NCBI GenBank assembly: GCA_000719105.1 | Contig: JODX01000003.1 | Location: 186,001 to 250,000, forward strand | Source: Streptomyces sclerotialus | GTDB lineage: Bacteria; Actinomycetota; Actinomycetes; Streptomycetales; Streptomycetaceae | Length of the DNA: 64,000 nucleotides | Direction of reading: 5' to 3' | Shown: one piece after another, positions 56,322-64,000 of the stretch | Layout: every line of letters starts with the position of its first letter | Numbering within the stretch: the stretch's first letter is position 1 | The notes under the pieces: model-generated | Seen by the model: the letters and a program-made list of their open reading frames with translations, nothing else | Databases searched by the model: none | What the model was told of the DNA's origin: nothing | Translations under genes and position numbers: made by a program

Positions 56322-57932
56322 CATACGCGCCACCGGATTCCCCGCCTCCGCGTTGTCCGACTCGTACTCCAGGTCGTCGCCGACGGGTGTGAAGGTCACC
56401 TCGTGCTCGCCGTCGGTGCACTGAGAGCCGTCACTCTCGCTGCCGACACCGGACGTGACGAGCTGCTCCTTGGTGACCTTCTTCAGGATCAGTACGTCCT
56501 CGCAGATGCCGCCGATGGGGTCGGTCTGCCGCAGTGTGCCGATCTCCTTGCCCACGGCGACCTGGCCGAGCGTGACGCGGAAGGTGCCCATGGGCAGCGT
56601 GCCGGACAGGGCGAAGCCCTTGCCCTCCCAGGTCCCGAGGTACCGCTCCGGCACGGCGCCCGGGGAGGAGCCCGCCGTCGGAGCGCTCGCGGTCGGGGCG
56701 GTCGCCGCCGGCGGGCTCGCCTGATCGCCGCTGCCGCCCGCCGAGTCGTTGTCCCCGCCGCCGCGCAGGAGGCCGGGCACGAAGGCCAGGCCCACCGTCA
56801 CCGCGGCACAAGCCCCCGCCACCGCGAGGGCGACCGTGCAGCTCACCTTCCGCCCGCGTCCGTCCGCCCCCGGGACGGACGTCGCCGCCACGCTGACCGA
56901 GACCTTGCCCGCACCCGGCTCCGGCCCCGGCCCCGGCGACATGACCGGCGGCGGACCGAACACGCCGGCGGCCACGGGAGGCCCGGGCTCCACCGACGCC
57001 CTGCTGAACTCCACCGGCCCCGACCCCTGCGGCTGGGCGTCCTCCAGGTTCAGCAGCTGTACGGCGCTCCGGCCCACCTGCTCCACCAGCGGGCCCGGCA
57101 GCCACCCGGCCGACACCAGACGGGCCGCGCCCTCGGGGGCCAGCAGCCGGGCGACCTCCTCGGGGCCGGGTCTCTCCCCCGGCTCCTTCCGCAGGCACCG
57201 CTCGACCAGCTCCCGTGATCCACCCTCCAGCGAGCCGAGCTCCGGTTCCTCGTGCACCACCTTGTAGAGCAGCGCGGCCGACGAGTCCCCGGGGAAGGGC
57301 GGCTCGCCCGTCGCCGCGTACGCCAGGACCGCGCCGAGGGAGAACACGTCCGCCGCGCCGGTGACGCCCTTGCCGAGGATCTGCTCGGGGGACATGTAGC
57401 CGGGCGAGCCGATCGAGACGCCCGTCGAGGTGAGGGAGGCGGTGCCGTCCGTGGCCCGGGCGATCCCGAAGTCGATCAGTACCGGGCCGTCCACGGTCAG
57501 CAGGACGTTCGACGGCTTCACGTCCCGGTGGACCAGCCCCAGCGCGTGCACCGCCGAGAGCGCCTCCGCGAGGCCCGCCCCCAGGGCGCGTACCGAGTGG
57601 GGCGGAAGCGGTCCGTGGTCCGTGACCGCGCTCGTCAGCGAGGGGCCGGCCGCGTAGGCCGTCGCCACCCAGGGCACCGGCGCCTCCGGGTCCGCGTCCA
57701 GCACGGGCGCCGTCCACGCACCGCCCACCCGGCGCGCGGCCTCGACCTCACGTCTGAACCGCGCCCGGAACTCGTCCTCCAGCGCGAAGTGAGGATGGAC
57801 GATCTTCACGGCGACGGTACGGCCGCCCGCGCTGCGGCCCAGGTACACACGGCCCATTCCGCCCGAACCGAGCCGGCCGAGCAGCCGGTAGGGGCCCACG
57901 GCCCTGGGCTCACCGGCATCCAGCGGCTGCAT
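56307..57932 (-). CDS. Ser/Thr protein kinase, membrane-anchored
   Basis: A 541-residue Hanks-type kinase. The glycine loop is LGSGGMGRVYLG (21-32), ATP lysine Lys43, catalytic loop HRDVKPSN (135-142, Asp137), DFG at 154-156, and the GSPGYMSPEQ activation end near 176-185. A Pro-rich juxtamembrane part leads to one helix near 385-405 (ALAVAGACAAVTVGLAFVPG) and an extracytoplasmic domain of about 110 residues (YLGTWEGKGFALSGTLPMGT onward) of unknown ligand. ATG 57932 follows GGGGAGGTGCGGCGTC. It lies downstream of mqnA, separated by a terminator. Confidence 0.95.
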   Translation of the reverse strand: MQPLDAGEPRAVGPYRLLGRLGSGGMGRVYLGRSAGGRTVAVKIVHPHFALEDEFRARFRREVEAARRVGGAWTAPVLDADPEAPVPWVATAYAAGPSLTSAVTDHGPLPPHSVRALGAGLAEALSAVHALGLVHRDVKPSNVLLTVDGPVLIDFGIARATDGTASLTSTGVSIGSPGYMSPEQILGKGVTGAADVFSLGAVLAYAATGEPPFPGDSSAALLYKVVHEEPELGSLEGGSRELVERCLRKEPGERPGPEEVARLLAPEGAARLVSAGWLPGPLVEQVGRSAVQLLNLEDAQPQGSGPVEFSRASVEPGPPVAAGVFGPPPVMSPGPGPEPGAGKVSVSVAATSVPGADGRGRKVSCTVALAVAGACAAVTVGLAFVPGLLRGGGDNDSAGGSGDQASPPAATAPTASAPTAGSSPGAVPERYLGTWEGKGFALSGTLPMGTFRVTLGQVAVGKEIGTLRQTDPIGGICEDVLILKKVTKEQLVTSGVGSESDGSQCTDGEHEVTFTPVGDDLEYESDNAEAGNPVARMSKVE

Positions 57933-58032
57933 GACGCCGCACCTCCCCCGTCCGTACGCCACGACCCTCAGCAGGGTAGTGCGGGAACACCGGACGCCCG
58001 GGCGGTAATGCCCGGGCCTCCTCGATGGAATT

Positions 58033-58060
58033 CCGCCGGGATCCACCGGGATCCCGGCGG
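58033..58060 (-). terminator. Terminator after mqnA
   Basis: CCGCCGGGATC (58033-58043) pairs perfectly with GATCCCGGCGG (58050-58060) across CACCGG. It lies 50 bases past the mqnA stop, before the kinase start. GAATTCC and GGGGAATTC can extend the structure outward. Confidence 0.8.
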
Positions 58061-58109
58061 GGGGGTCCGCCGGGGAATTCAATATTCCGTTACGGCCGGC
58101 AGCCGGTGG

Positions 58110-59196
<1,087 letters not shown>

Positions 59197-59224
59197 TTGC
59201 TTTCGGCTGCCCACGTGCTAGGCT
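59197..59224 (+). promoter_or_regulatory. Promoter of the cold-shock gene
   Basis: TTGCTT (59197-59202) and TAGGCT (59219-59224) are separated by 16 bases, a good vegetative promoter. It implies a leader of about 135 bases. Confidence 0.55.
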
Positions 59225-59260
59225 CGCCGCAAGTTGCAGTTTGGTTTCCCTTGCAGTACA

Positions 59261-59289
59261 GAGCCTGCGGAGCATGTGACCGCGGGCTC
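59261..59289 (+). promoter_or_regulatory. Hairpin in the cold-shock leader RNA
   Basis: GAGCCTGCGG and CCGCGGGCTC form a 10-bp stem (one T-G pair) with a 9-base loop in the 5' leader of the cold-shock gene. Long structured leaders are usual for csp genes and can act as temperature-sensitive elements; no function is shown here. Confidence 0.45.
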
Positions 59290-59367
59290 TCGTCGTTTTC
59301 AGACGCCGCACGTTTTCACACTTGCCGGTTCTGGAGCAGGGCGACCCTTTGGGCCCAAGGAGGGCTT

Positions 59368-59571
59368 ATGGCTACCGGAACCGTGAAGTGGTTCAACGCC
59401 GAAAAGGGCTTTGGTTTCATCGCCCAGGAAGGCGGCGGCCCCGACGTCTTCGTTCACTACTCCGCGATCAACGCGACCGGTTTCCGCTCCCTCGAAGAGA
59501 ACCAGCAGGTTTCCTTCGACGTGACCCAGGGCCCGAAGGGTCCGCAGGCGGAGAACGTCACCCCCGTCTGA
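59368..59571 (+). CDS. CspA-family cold-shock protein
   Basis: A 67-residue single cold-shock domain. [15 protein letters not shown] (4-18) is RNP1 and DVFVHYSAI (26-34) is RNP2, the aromatic RNA-binding motifs. It is an RNA chaperone that opens secondary structures. ATG 59368 follows AAGGAGGGCTT. A 9-bp hairpin with a T-rich tail ends the transcript. Confidence 0.97.
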   Translation: MATGTVKWFNAEKGFGFIAQEGGGPDVFVHYSAINATGFRSLEENQQVSFDVTQGPKGPQAENVTPV

Positions 59572-59639
59572 GCCTCCGGCCGCCAGCGCCTCGCGCTGTG
59601 AGCCCTGTGCTCTGATCCGGAACCGATAGCAGTACCCAA

Positions 59640-59680
59640 GGAGCCCCGCGCCGTCAGGCAACGGGGCTCCTGCCTTTTCT
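59640..59680 (+). terminator. Intrinsic terminator of the cold-shock gene
   Basis: GGAGCCCCG (59640-59648) pairs with CGGGGCTCC (59662-59670), followed by TGCCTTTTCT. This is the only terminator in the window with a clear T-run. Confidence 0.92.
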
Positions 59681-59845
59681 CCCGGGCGAGCCGAGGGTGG
59701 TGGAAGGCGAGGCAGCGCACCCACTGCCCGGTGTTCGGGACGCGGGGCATATGGACCGGCCGGCCCTACGCGCCACGAGGCCCGTCGGCGCGGCCGTCGT
59801 CCACGGTGCCGGGGGCGGCCACGGCTCCGGACCGATGACGGGCGC

Positions 59846-60643
59846 TCAGGCGCCGCGCGCCAGCGCCTCCAGTACCCGGCGCGTCCGCGTGCCCTGGGCG
59901 AGGTCCGGTTCGAGGCCCTGGCCGCGCAGGAGGACCGTCAGCGAGGCCTGCACGACCTCGGCGCCCTCGGGTGCCACGCGTTCGGAGACCTCGAACCACT
60001 CCATCGGCTCGCTCCCCCGTACCGTCCAGCGTTCCAGCCTGACCTCGTGGTGGTCCAGCCGTACGCCGGTCCAGCAGTCGATGAGGACGGGGCCGAGGAC
60101 GTCGAGGTCGCCCGAGCCGATGTACACGTCGGCGCACTCGGTGAGGAAGGCGCGCTGCCGGCCGGAGAACGCCGTGTCCAGTGGCTTGCTGCCGGAGGTC
60201 ACCGCCTCCACCGCCGTACGCCCGCAGTCGGAGGCGAAAGAGGCCGCGAGCACGCGGCTCTCGCCGGACCAGTCGCCGCACAGGCGCAGCGAGTCCGGTC
60301 CCTCCGCGCGGAATCCCAGCCAGCGCTCGGTCAGCCGCGAGGTGCGGCACGGACTCAGCACCGCCGTCACGTCCCCGTGGCCGCCTCGCCCGCCCCCCGC
60401 CCGTAGCCGCAGTGTCACCCCCGCGTCCAGCAGCGGCAGTTGTCCGGGCGTGGTCCGGGAGCGGGCGAGGGTCTCTGGGGTGTACGGGGAGCGCGCGAGC
60501 GCCTCGCAGAAGTGGACGCGGAACCGGGCTCCCCCGTGGTCCGGCGCCAGCGTCCGGGTCGCGGCGGCCGCGTCCTCGCCCGAGAACGTGACCCGGATCT
60601 CGACCGAGTCGAGCCGGGACCGGGTTCCCGCTGATGCGAACAT
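59846..60643 (-). CDS. Unknown cytoplasmic protein, faintly CYTH-like
   Basis: A 265-residue protein without signal or membrane segments. VEIRVTFSG near 12-20, RFRVHFCEALARSP near 40-55, GVTLRLRAGG near 75-84 and WFEVSERVAPEGAEVVQASL near 220-240 recall the strands of CYTH/triphosphate tunnel proteins (LRLR, E-x-E-like strands), but the diagnostic EXEXK start is absent, so the link is weak. GAGGGGGACGG stands before ATG 60643. The gene is divergent from the LuxR-type regulator. Confidence 0.6.
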   Translation of the reverse strand: MFASAGTRSRLDSVEIRVTFSGEDAAAATRTLAPDHGGARFRVHFCEALARSPYTPETLARSRTTPGQLPLLDAGVTLRLRAGGGRGGHGDVTAVLSPCRTSRLTERWLGFRAEGPDSLRLCGDWSGESRVLAASFASDCGRTAVEAVTSGSKPLDTAFSGRQRAFLTECADVYIGSGDLDVLGPVLIDCWTGVRLDHHEVRLERWTVRGSEPMEWFEVSERVAPEGAEVVQASLTVLLRGQGLEPDLAQGTRTRRVLEALARGA

Positions 60644-60974
60644 CGGCCGTCCCCCTCGTCTGCCGCGATCTGCTTCTCCCCGTACACCTGTTGTGGTGCG
60701 ACCGGTGGTGCCACCGGTCTGCCGGCCGTGTTCCCCCTGGCCCCGCCTCACCGGCTCGTGCCTCGTGCCGGTTCCGCCGGGCCTCACGACCTGAACAGGC
60801 CTCCATTGAAGGCCCCTCCATGACAGGGGCGCTTCCGGGAAGTCCCTACACCTGGTGCCACACCTGTCCGCCCGCACCGGCCGCGGTGCGCGACTGAGGC
60901 CGTGCATGCGCTTCTTGCCCGCTCCGGCGAGGAGCATCATGGGGACCGGGCGGCTCGGCGCCAGGGGGTGACAC
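60644..60974. other. Divergent promoter region before the LAL regulator
   Basis: About 330 bases without a gene. Besides the palindrome at 60701-60718 it has several short inverted pairs (for example GGCCT/AGGCC near 60800). No -10/-35 pair stood out on either strand. Confidence 0.5.
60701..60718. promoter_or_regulatory. 18-bp near-perfect palindrome
   Basis: ACCGGTGG and CCACCGGT are separated by TG. It lies 57 bases upstream of the minus-strand gene of unknown function and about 255 before the LuxR gene; a candidate operator. Confidence 0.45.
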
Positions 60975-63851
60975 ATGCTGGAGCGACCTCCCGGATCGGG
61001 CAACGGAGCGCGGCAGCCCGGCAGGAGCGACGGAACGGGCGGTGACAGCGGACGCCGTGGGCCCGGCCGCTGCGGGCCCGGGGCACTGGTGGGCCGGGAC
61101 CACGAACGCCGGCTGATGGACGACCTGCTGGTCGCGGGTGGTGCCGGCGGAGCCGCACTGCTGCTGTGGGGGGAGCCTGGCATCGGCAAGACGGCCCTGC
61201 TGGACTACGCGGCGGAACAGGCGGCCGCGCGCGGGGAGCGGACCGTGCTCAGGGTACGGGGCATCGAGACCGAGACCGTGCTCCCGTTCGCCACCCTGGG
61301 CGATCTCCTCATGCCCTATTCATCCCTTTTCAGGGAACTCCCCGGGGCGCAGCGGACCGCCCTGGAGTCCAGTCTCGCCCTCGGCGGCAGCACCGGTGAC
61401 GGACCCGGCAACCCGTACGCCACCTGCATGGGCGCCCTGAACGTGCTCGCCGCGCTCGGCGACGAGCGGCCCGTGGTCGCCCTCGTCGACGACCTGCACT
61501 GGGTGGACCCGTCCTCCCGGCAGGTCCTGCTGTTCGTCGCGCGCCGGCTGTCCAGCGAGCGGGTCGCCCTCGCGCTCGGCTCCCGCGAGGACCACGGCGA
61601 GTCGGGTATGCGCCGCACCCTGGCGACGGTGCAGCTCGGCGGGCTGGCCCCCGGCGACTGTGCGGCCCTGCTGCGCTCCGTCAACCAGGAGATCAGCCCG
61701 GTCGTGCTGGCCGAACTCTGCCGGATCAGCGGCGGCAACCCGCTGGCCCTGCGCGAACTCGCCTCCGGGCTGACACCGGAACAGGCGCGCGGCGAACGCC
61801 CGCTGCTCGACCCGCCGTCCCTCGGCCGTCATCTGGAGCAAGCCTGGGCGGCCCGCATCGACGGCCTCAGCGAGACGGCCCGCCGCGCCCTGGTCGTCCT
61901 GGCCGCCAGCCGCTCCAAGGGCACCGGCCCGCTGCGCAAGGCCCTGGAGGCGGCCGGCCTCTCCCTCGACGCCCTCTCGGCCGCCGAGCAGGACGGCCTG
62001 ATCACGACCGTCCCCGAGGGCCTCGACTTCCACCACCCGGTGCTGCGCGCCCTGGTCCTCGGCCGGGCACCGCTCGCCCACCGCCTCGCCGCGTACCAGG
62101 CGCTCGCCGAGGTCAGCACGGGCCCGCTGCGCGCCTGGTACCGGGCGTCGGCGAGCGCCGGCCCCGACGAGGACGCGGCGACGGCCCTCGCCGAGGCGGC
62201 GCAGGAGGCGCAGCGGCGCAGCGCGTTCGCCGAGGCGGCGCTGGCCTGGCGGCGCGCCGCCGACCTCACCCCCGGCCGCGCCCCCCGCGCCTGCCGTCTC
62301 GGACGCGCCGCCTCGGACGCGATGCTCAGCGGTCTGTCGTCCGGCCCGCAGTGGTGCGAGGAGGCTCTGCGCATCACCTCCGATCCGGTGATACGGGCCG
62401 ACATCCAGCATCTGCTGGGCCGGATGTGCATGTGGAAGGGCGAGCCGGGGAGGGCGTACGGCCTGCTGCTGGACGCGGCGGAGGCCGTCCGCGAGCACGA
62501 CAGCGTCCGGGCCTGCCTGCTGCTCGCCGAGGCGGCGGGCCCGGCCCGGCTCCTCGACGGATACGTCCCGGCGGCGGTGCGCGTGGCCGAGGAGGCCCTG
62601 GTCCTGGCCTCGCCGTCCGGTCCCGAACGCTGGCACAGCCTCAGCCTCCTCGGTGCGGCGCTGGCCCTGGCGGGCCGGACGCGGCGGGCCAGGGAGATGC
62701 TGGAGTCCGCCGACCGCCATGTCGCGGGCGACCTGGTGCGCGACCAGCAGGTGTACGCGCTCGTGGGTCAGGCGTGGACCCGGCTGGAGGAGTACGCCCG
62801 CGCGCGCCGCCTGCTGAGCACGGCCGTGGAGGCGGCCCGGCGGCAGAGCGCGATCGGGGTGCTGGGCTTCACGCTCGCGGTACAGGGCGAACTGGAGACC
62901 CGTATCGGCCAGTGGGCCTCGGCCTGCGGTGATCTCACCGAGGCCCTGCGCTGGGGGGAGGAGGTGGGCCAGCTGACGACCGTGAGCCACACGCTGTCCT
63001 GCCTGGGACGGCTGGACGCGCTGCGCGGGGACCGGGTGGCGTGCGAGGAGCATGTGGCCCGGGCGCGCCGGGAGTGCGGGCCGTACGGCATCGACTGCCA
63101 GGAATTCCATGTGACGGCGGCGCTCGGCCTGTCGGCCCTGGCGTACGGGGACCACTCGGCGGCCGTCGACCAGCTGGAGCAGACCCTCGCCCTGGCCGTG
63201 GAGCAGGGTGTCGGCAACCCGGAGGCCACGCCGTTCGCCGCGGACCTGGCGGAGGCCCTCGTGCGGGCCGGGCACGAGGCGCGGGCCGCGCAGGTGGTGG
63301 CCTGGCTGGAGGACCGGGCCCGGGAGACGGGCCTGCCCTCGGCCGAGGCGGCCGCGGCGCGCTGCCGCGGGCTGCTCGCCTCGACACCTCAGGAGGCCGA
63401 GTCCTGTTTCGACCGGGCCATGGAGGCCCACCAGCGCACGATCGGCCCCTTCGACTGCGCGCGCACGCTGCTGTGCGAGGCGGAGGTGCTGCGCCGCTAC
63501 CGCCGCCCGGGCGCCGCCCGGACCCCGCTCGCCTCCGCCCTGGCCTGCTTCGAACGGCTGGGCGCGGCACCGTGGGCGAGGCGTGCGGCGAGCGAGCTGG
63601 CGGCCGCGGGCGGCCTGCCGCCGGCCCGGACGGCACCGGATCCGGCCGGGGCCCTGGACCAGCTCACCCCGCAGGAGTTCCAGGTGTCGCGGGCGGTGGC
63701 CCGGGGTCTGAACAACACCGAGGCCGCGGCCTCGCTCTTCGTCTCCCGCAAGACGGTGGAGGCGCATCTGACCCGTATCTACCGCAAGCTCCATGTGCGG
63801 TCCCGGACGGAACTGACCCGGCTGCTCACGGCGGCGGATCTGGTGGACTGA
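60975..63851 (+). CDS. LAL-type LuxR-family transcriptional regulator
   Basis: A 958-residue large ATP-binding regulator. After a disordered Gly/Arg start, an AAA-type ATPase domain has Walker A GEPGIGKT (66-73) and Walker B VVALVDDLHWVDP near 165-178. A long alpha-helical TPR-like middle (about 400-850) follows. The C-terminal LuxR helix-turn-helix lies near 893-955 (LTPQEFQVSRAVARGLNNTE, ASLFVSRKTVEAHLTRIYRKL). LAL proteins commonly activate secondary-metabolite or sugar-use genes; no such cluster is visible here. ATG 60975 has AGGGGGTG upstream. The end overlaps the ANTAR gene by 26 bases. Confidence 0.95.
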   Translation: MLERPPGSGNGARQPGRSDGTGGDSGRRGPGRCGPGALVGRDHERRLMDDLLVAGGAGGAALLLWGEPGIGKTALLDYAAEQAAARGERTVLRVRGIETETVLPFATLGDLLMPYSSLFRELPGAQRTALESSLALGGSTGDGPGNPYATCMGALNVLAALGDERPVVALVDDLHWVDPSSRQVLLFVARRLSSERVALALGSREDHGESGMRRTLATVQLGGLAPGDCAALLRSVNQEISPVVLAELCRISGGNPLALRELASGLTPEQARGERPLLDPPSLGRHLEQAWAARIDGLSETARRALVVLAASRSKGTGPLRKALEAAGLSLDALSAAEQDGLITTVPEGLDFHHPVLRALVLGRAPLAHRLAAYQALAEVSTGPLRAWYRASASAGPDEDAATALAEAAQEAQRRSAFAEAALAWRRAADLTPGRAPRACRLGRAASDAMLSGLSSGPQWCEEALRITSDPVIRADIQHLLGRMCMWKGEPGRAYGLLLDAAEAVREHDSVRACLLLAEAAGPARLLDGYVPAAVRVAEEALVLASPSGPERWHSLSLLGAALALAGRTRRAREMLESADRHVAGDLVRDQQVYALVGQAWTRLEEYARARRLLSTAVEAARRQSAIGVLGFTLAVQGELETRIGQWASACGDLTEALRWGEEVGQLTTVSHTLSCLGRLDALRGDRVACEEHVARARRECGPYGIDCQEFHVTAALGLSALAYGDHSAAVDQLEQTLALAVEQGVGNPEATPFAADLAEALVRAGHEARAAQVVAWLEDRARETGLPSAEAAAARCRGLLASTPQEAESCFDRAMEAHQRTIGPFDCARTLLCEAEVLRRYRRPGAARTPLASALACFERLGAAPWARRAASELAAAGGLPPARTAPDPAGALDQLTPQEFQVSRAVARGLNNTEAAASLFVSRKTVEAHLTRIYRKLHVRSRTELTRLLTAADLVD

Positions 63852-64000
63852 GCGGTGGACCGAGACCGAGCCGGGGGGCCAGCAGCACCGCGGGGATGTC
63901 CCCGCGGGCGACCTCGGCGGCGAGCTCTCCCAGCTTGCGCTGCCGGCTGCGGGCGTGGCGGCGCAGCCGGTCGAAGGCCTGGTCGGGGGATATGCGCGCG
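63826..64000 (-). CDS. ANTAR-domain protein (C-terminal part)
   Basis: The frame runs off the right edge; 57 C-terminal residues are visible, beginning ARISPDQAFDRLRRHARS and RQRKLGELAAEVARGD, then a Pro-rich tail and TGA at 63826-63828. The pattern A-F-x-x-L-R-x-x-(S/A)-x-x-x-x-x-K-L-x-x-x-A is the RNA-binding ANTAR fold that controls transcription antitermination, often joined to GAF or PAS sensors in Streptomyces. The sensor part lies outside the window. Confidence 0.8.
   Translation of the reverse strand, partial: ARISPDQAFDRLRRHARSRQRKLGELAAEVARGDIPAVLLAPRLGLGPPLSPPDPPP

Overview
The window is a high-GC actinobacterial chromosome segment, almost certainly Streptomyces. It carries GTG/TTG starts with GGAGG-type ribosome sites, a 14-gene nuo operon, futalosine-pathway menaquinone genes (mqnA, mqnC), a c-di-AMP (ydaO-type) riboswitch in front of a LysM/transglycosylase wall hydrolase, a LAL-type LuxR regulator and an ANTAR protein. 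From memory the order resembles, in reverse, the S. coelicolor region around SCO4595 (korA) to SCO4550 (mqnC), then a junction to SCO4507-4505-like genes; this was not checked. No tRNA, rRNA, CRISPR array, transposase or integrase was recognised.

Layout. 1-1776: end of korA and all of korB. 1777-5144: HxlR regulator divergent from an NAD(P)H-quinone-reductase-like gene, a RarD-like permease and an FMN reductase. 5152-9773 (minus): ABC exporter pair, LolA-like secreted protein and a long-chain polyprenyl diphosphate synthase. 9774-11626: a long non-coding stretch ending in the riboswitch, then the wall hydrolase. 11620-15214 (minus): ATP-grasp protein, a possible 32-residue His/Gln peptide, FAD oxidoreductase and HAD phosphatase. 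15444-16664: fumarylacetoacetase. 16791-23844: GntR regulator, AprB-like ferredoxin, lipoprotein binding protein, permease, ATPase, and an AprA/FrdA-like flavoprotein fused to HEAT repeats. 23903-26773: recQ and a Uma2-family gene. 26845-42947 (minus): nuoA-N, with Rex- and Crp-like sites upstream. 43695-47631: NlpC/P60 hydrolase, menaquinone reductase-like flavoprotein, GNAT, PASTA protein and menG. 47700-51662 (minus): membrane protein, deacetylase/glycosyltransferase and acyltransferase. 51983-56321: GH18-like lipoprotein, amidohydrolase remnant, mqnC, prepilin peptidase, a tiny GntR regulator and two small genes, the second frameshifted. 56307-64000: Ser/Thr kinase, mqnA, cold-shock protein, an unknown protein, the LAL regulator and an ANTAR fragment.

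How the genes work together. The main theme is respiration. Polyprenyl synthase (side chain), MqnA and MqnC (naphthoquinone ring), MenG (methylation) and the geranylgeranyl-reductase-like protein (side-chain saturation) supply menaquinone, and Nuo reduces it with NADH under apparent redox (Rex) control. KorAB can feed reduced ferredoxin. A second theme is the cell envelope: wall hydrolases, an exopolysaccharide-type synthase, an acyltransferase and a PASTA protein. The least explained locus is the importer plus AprAB-like oxidoreductase at 16.8-23.8 kb.
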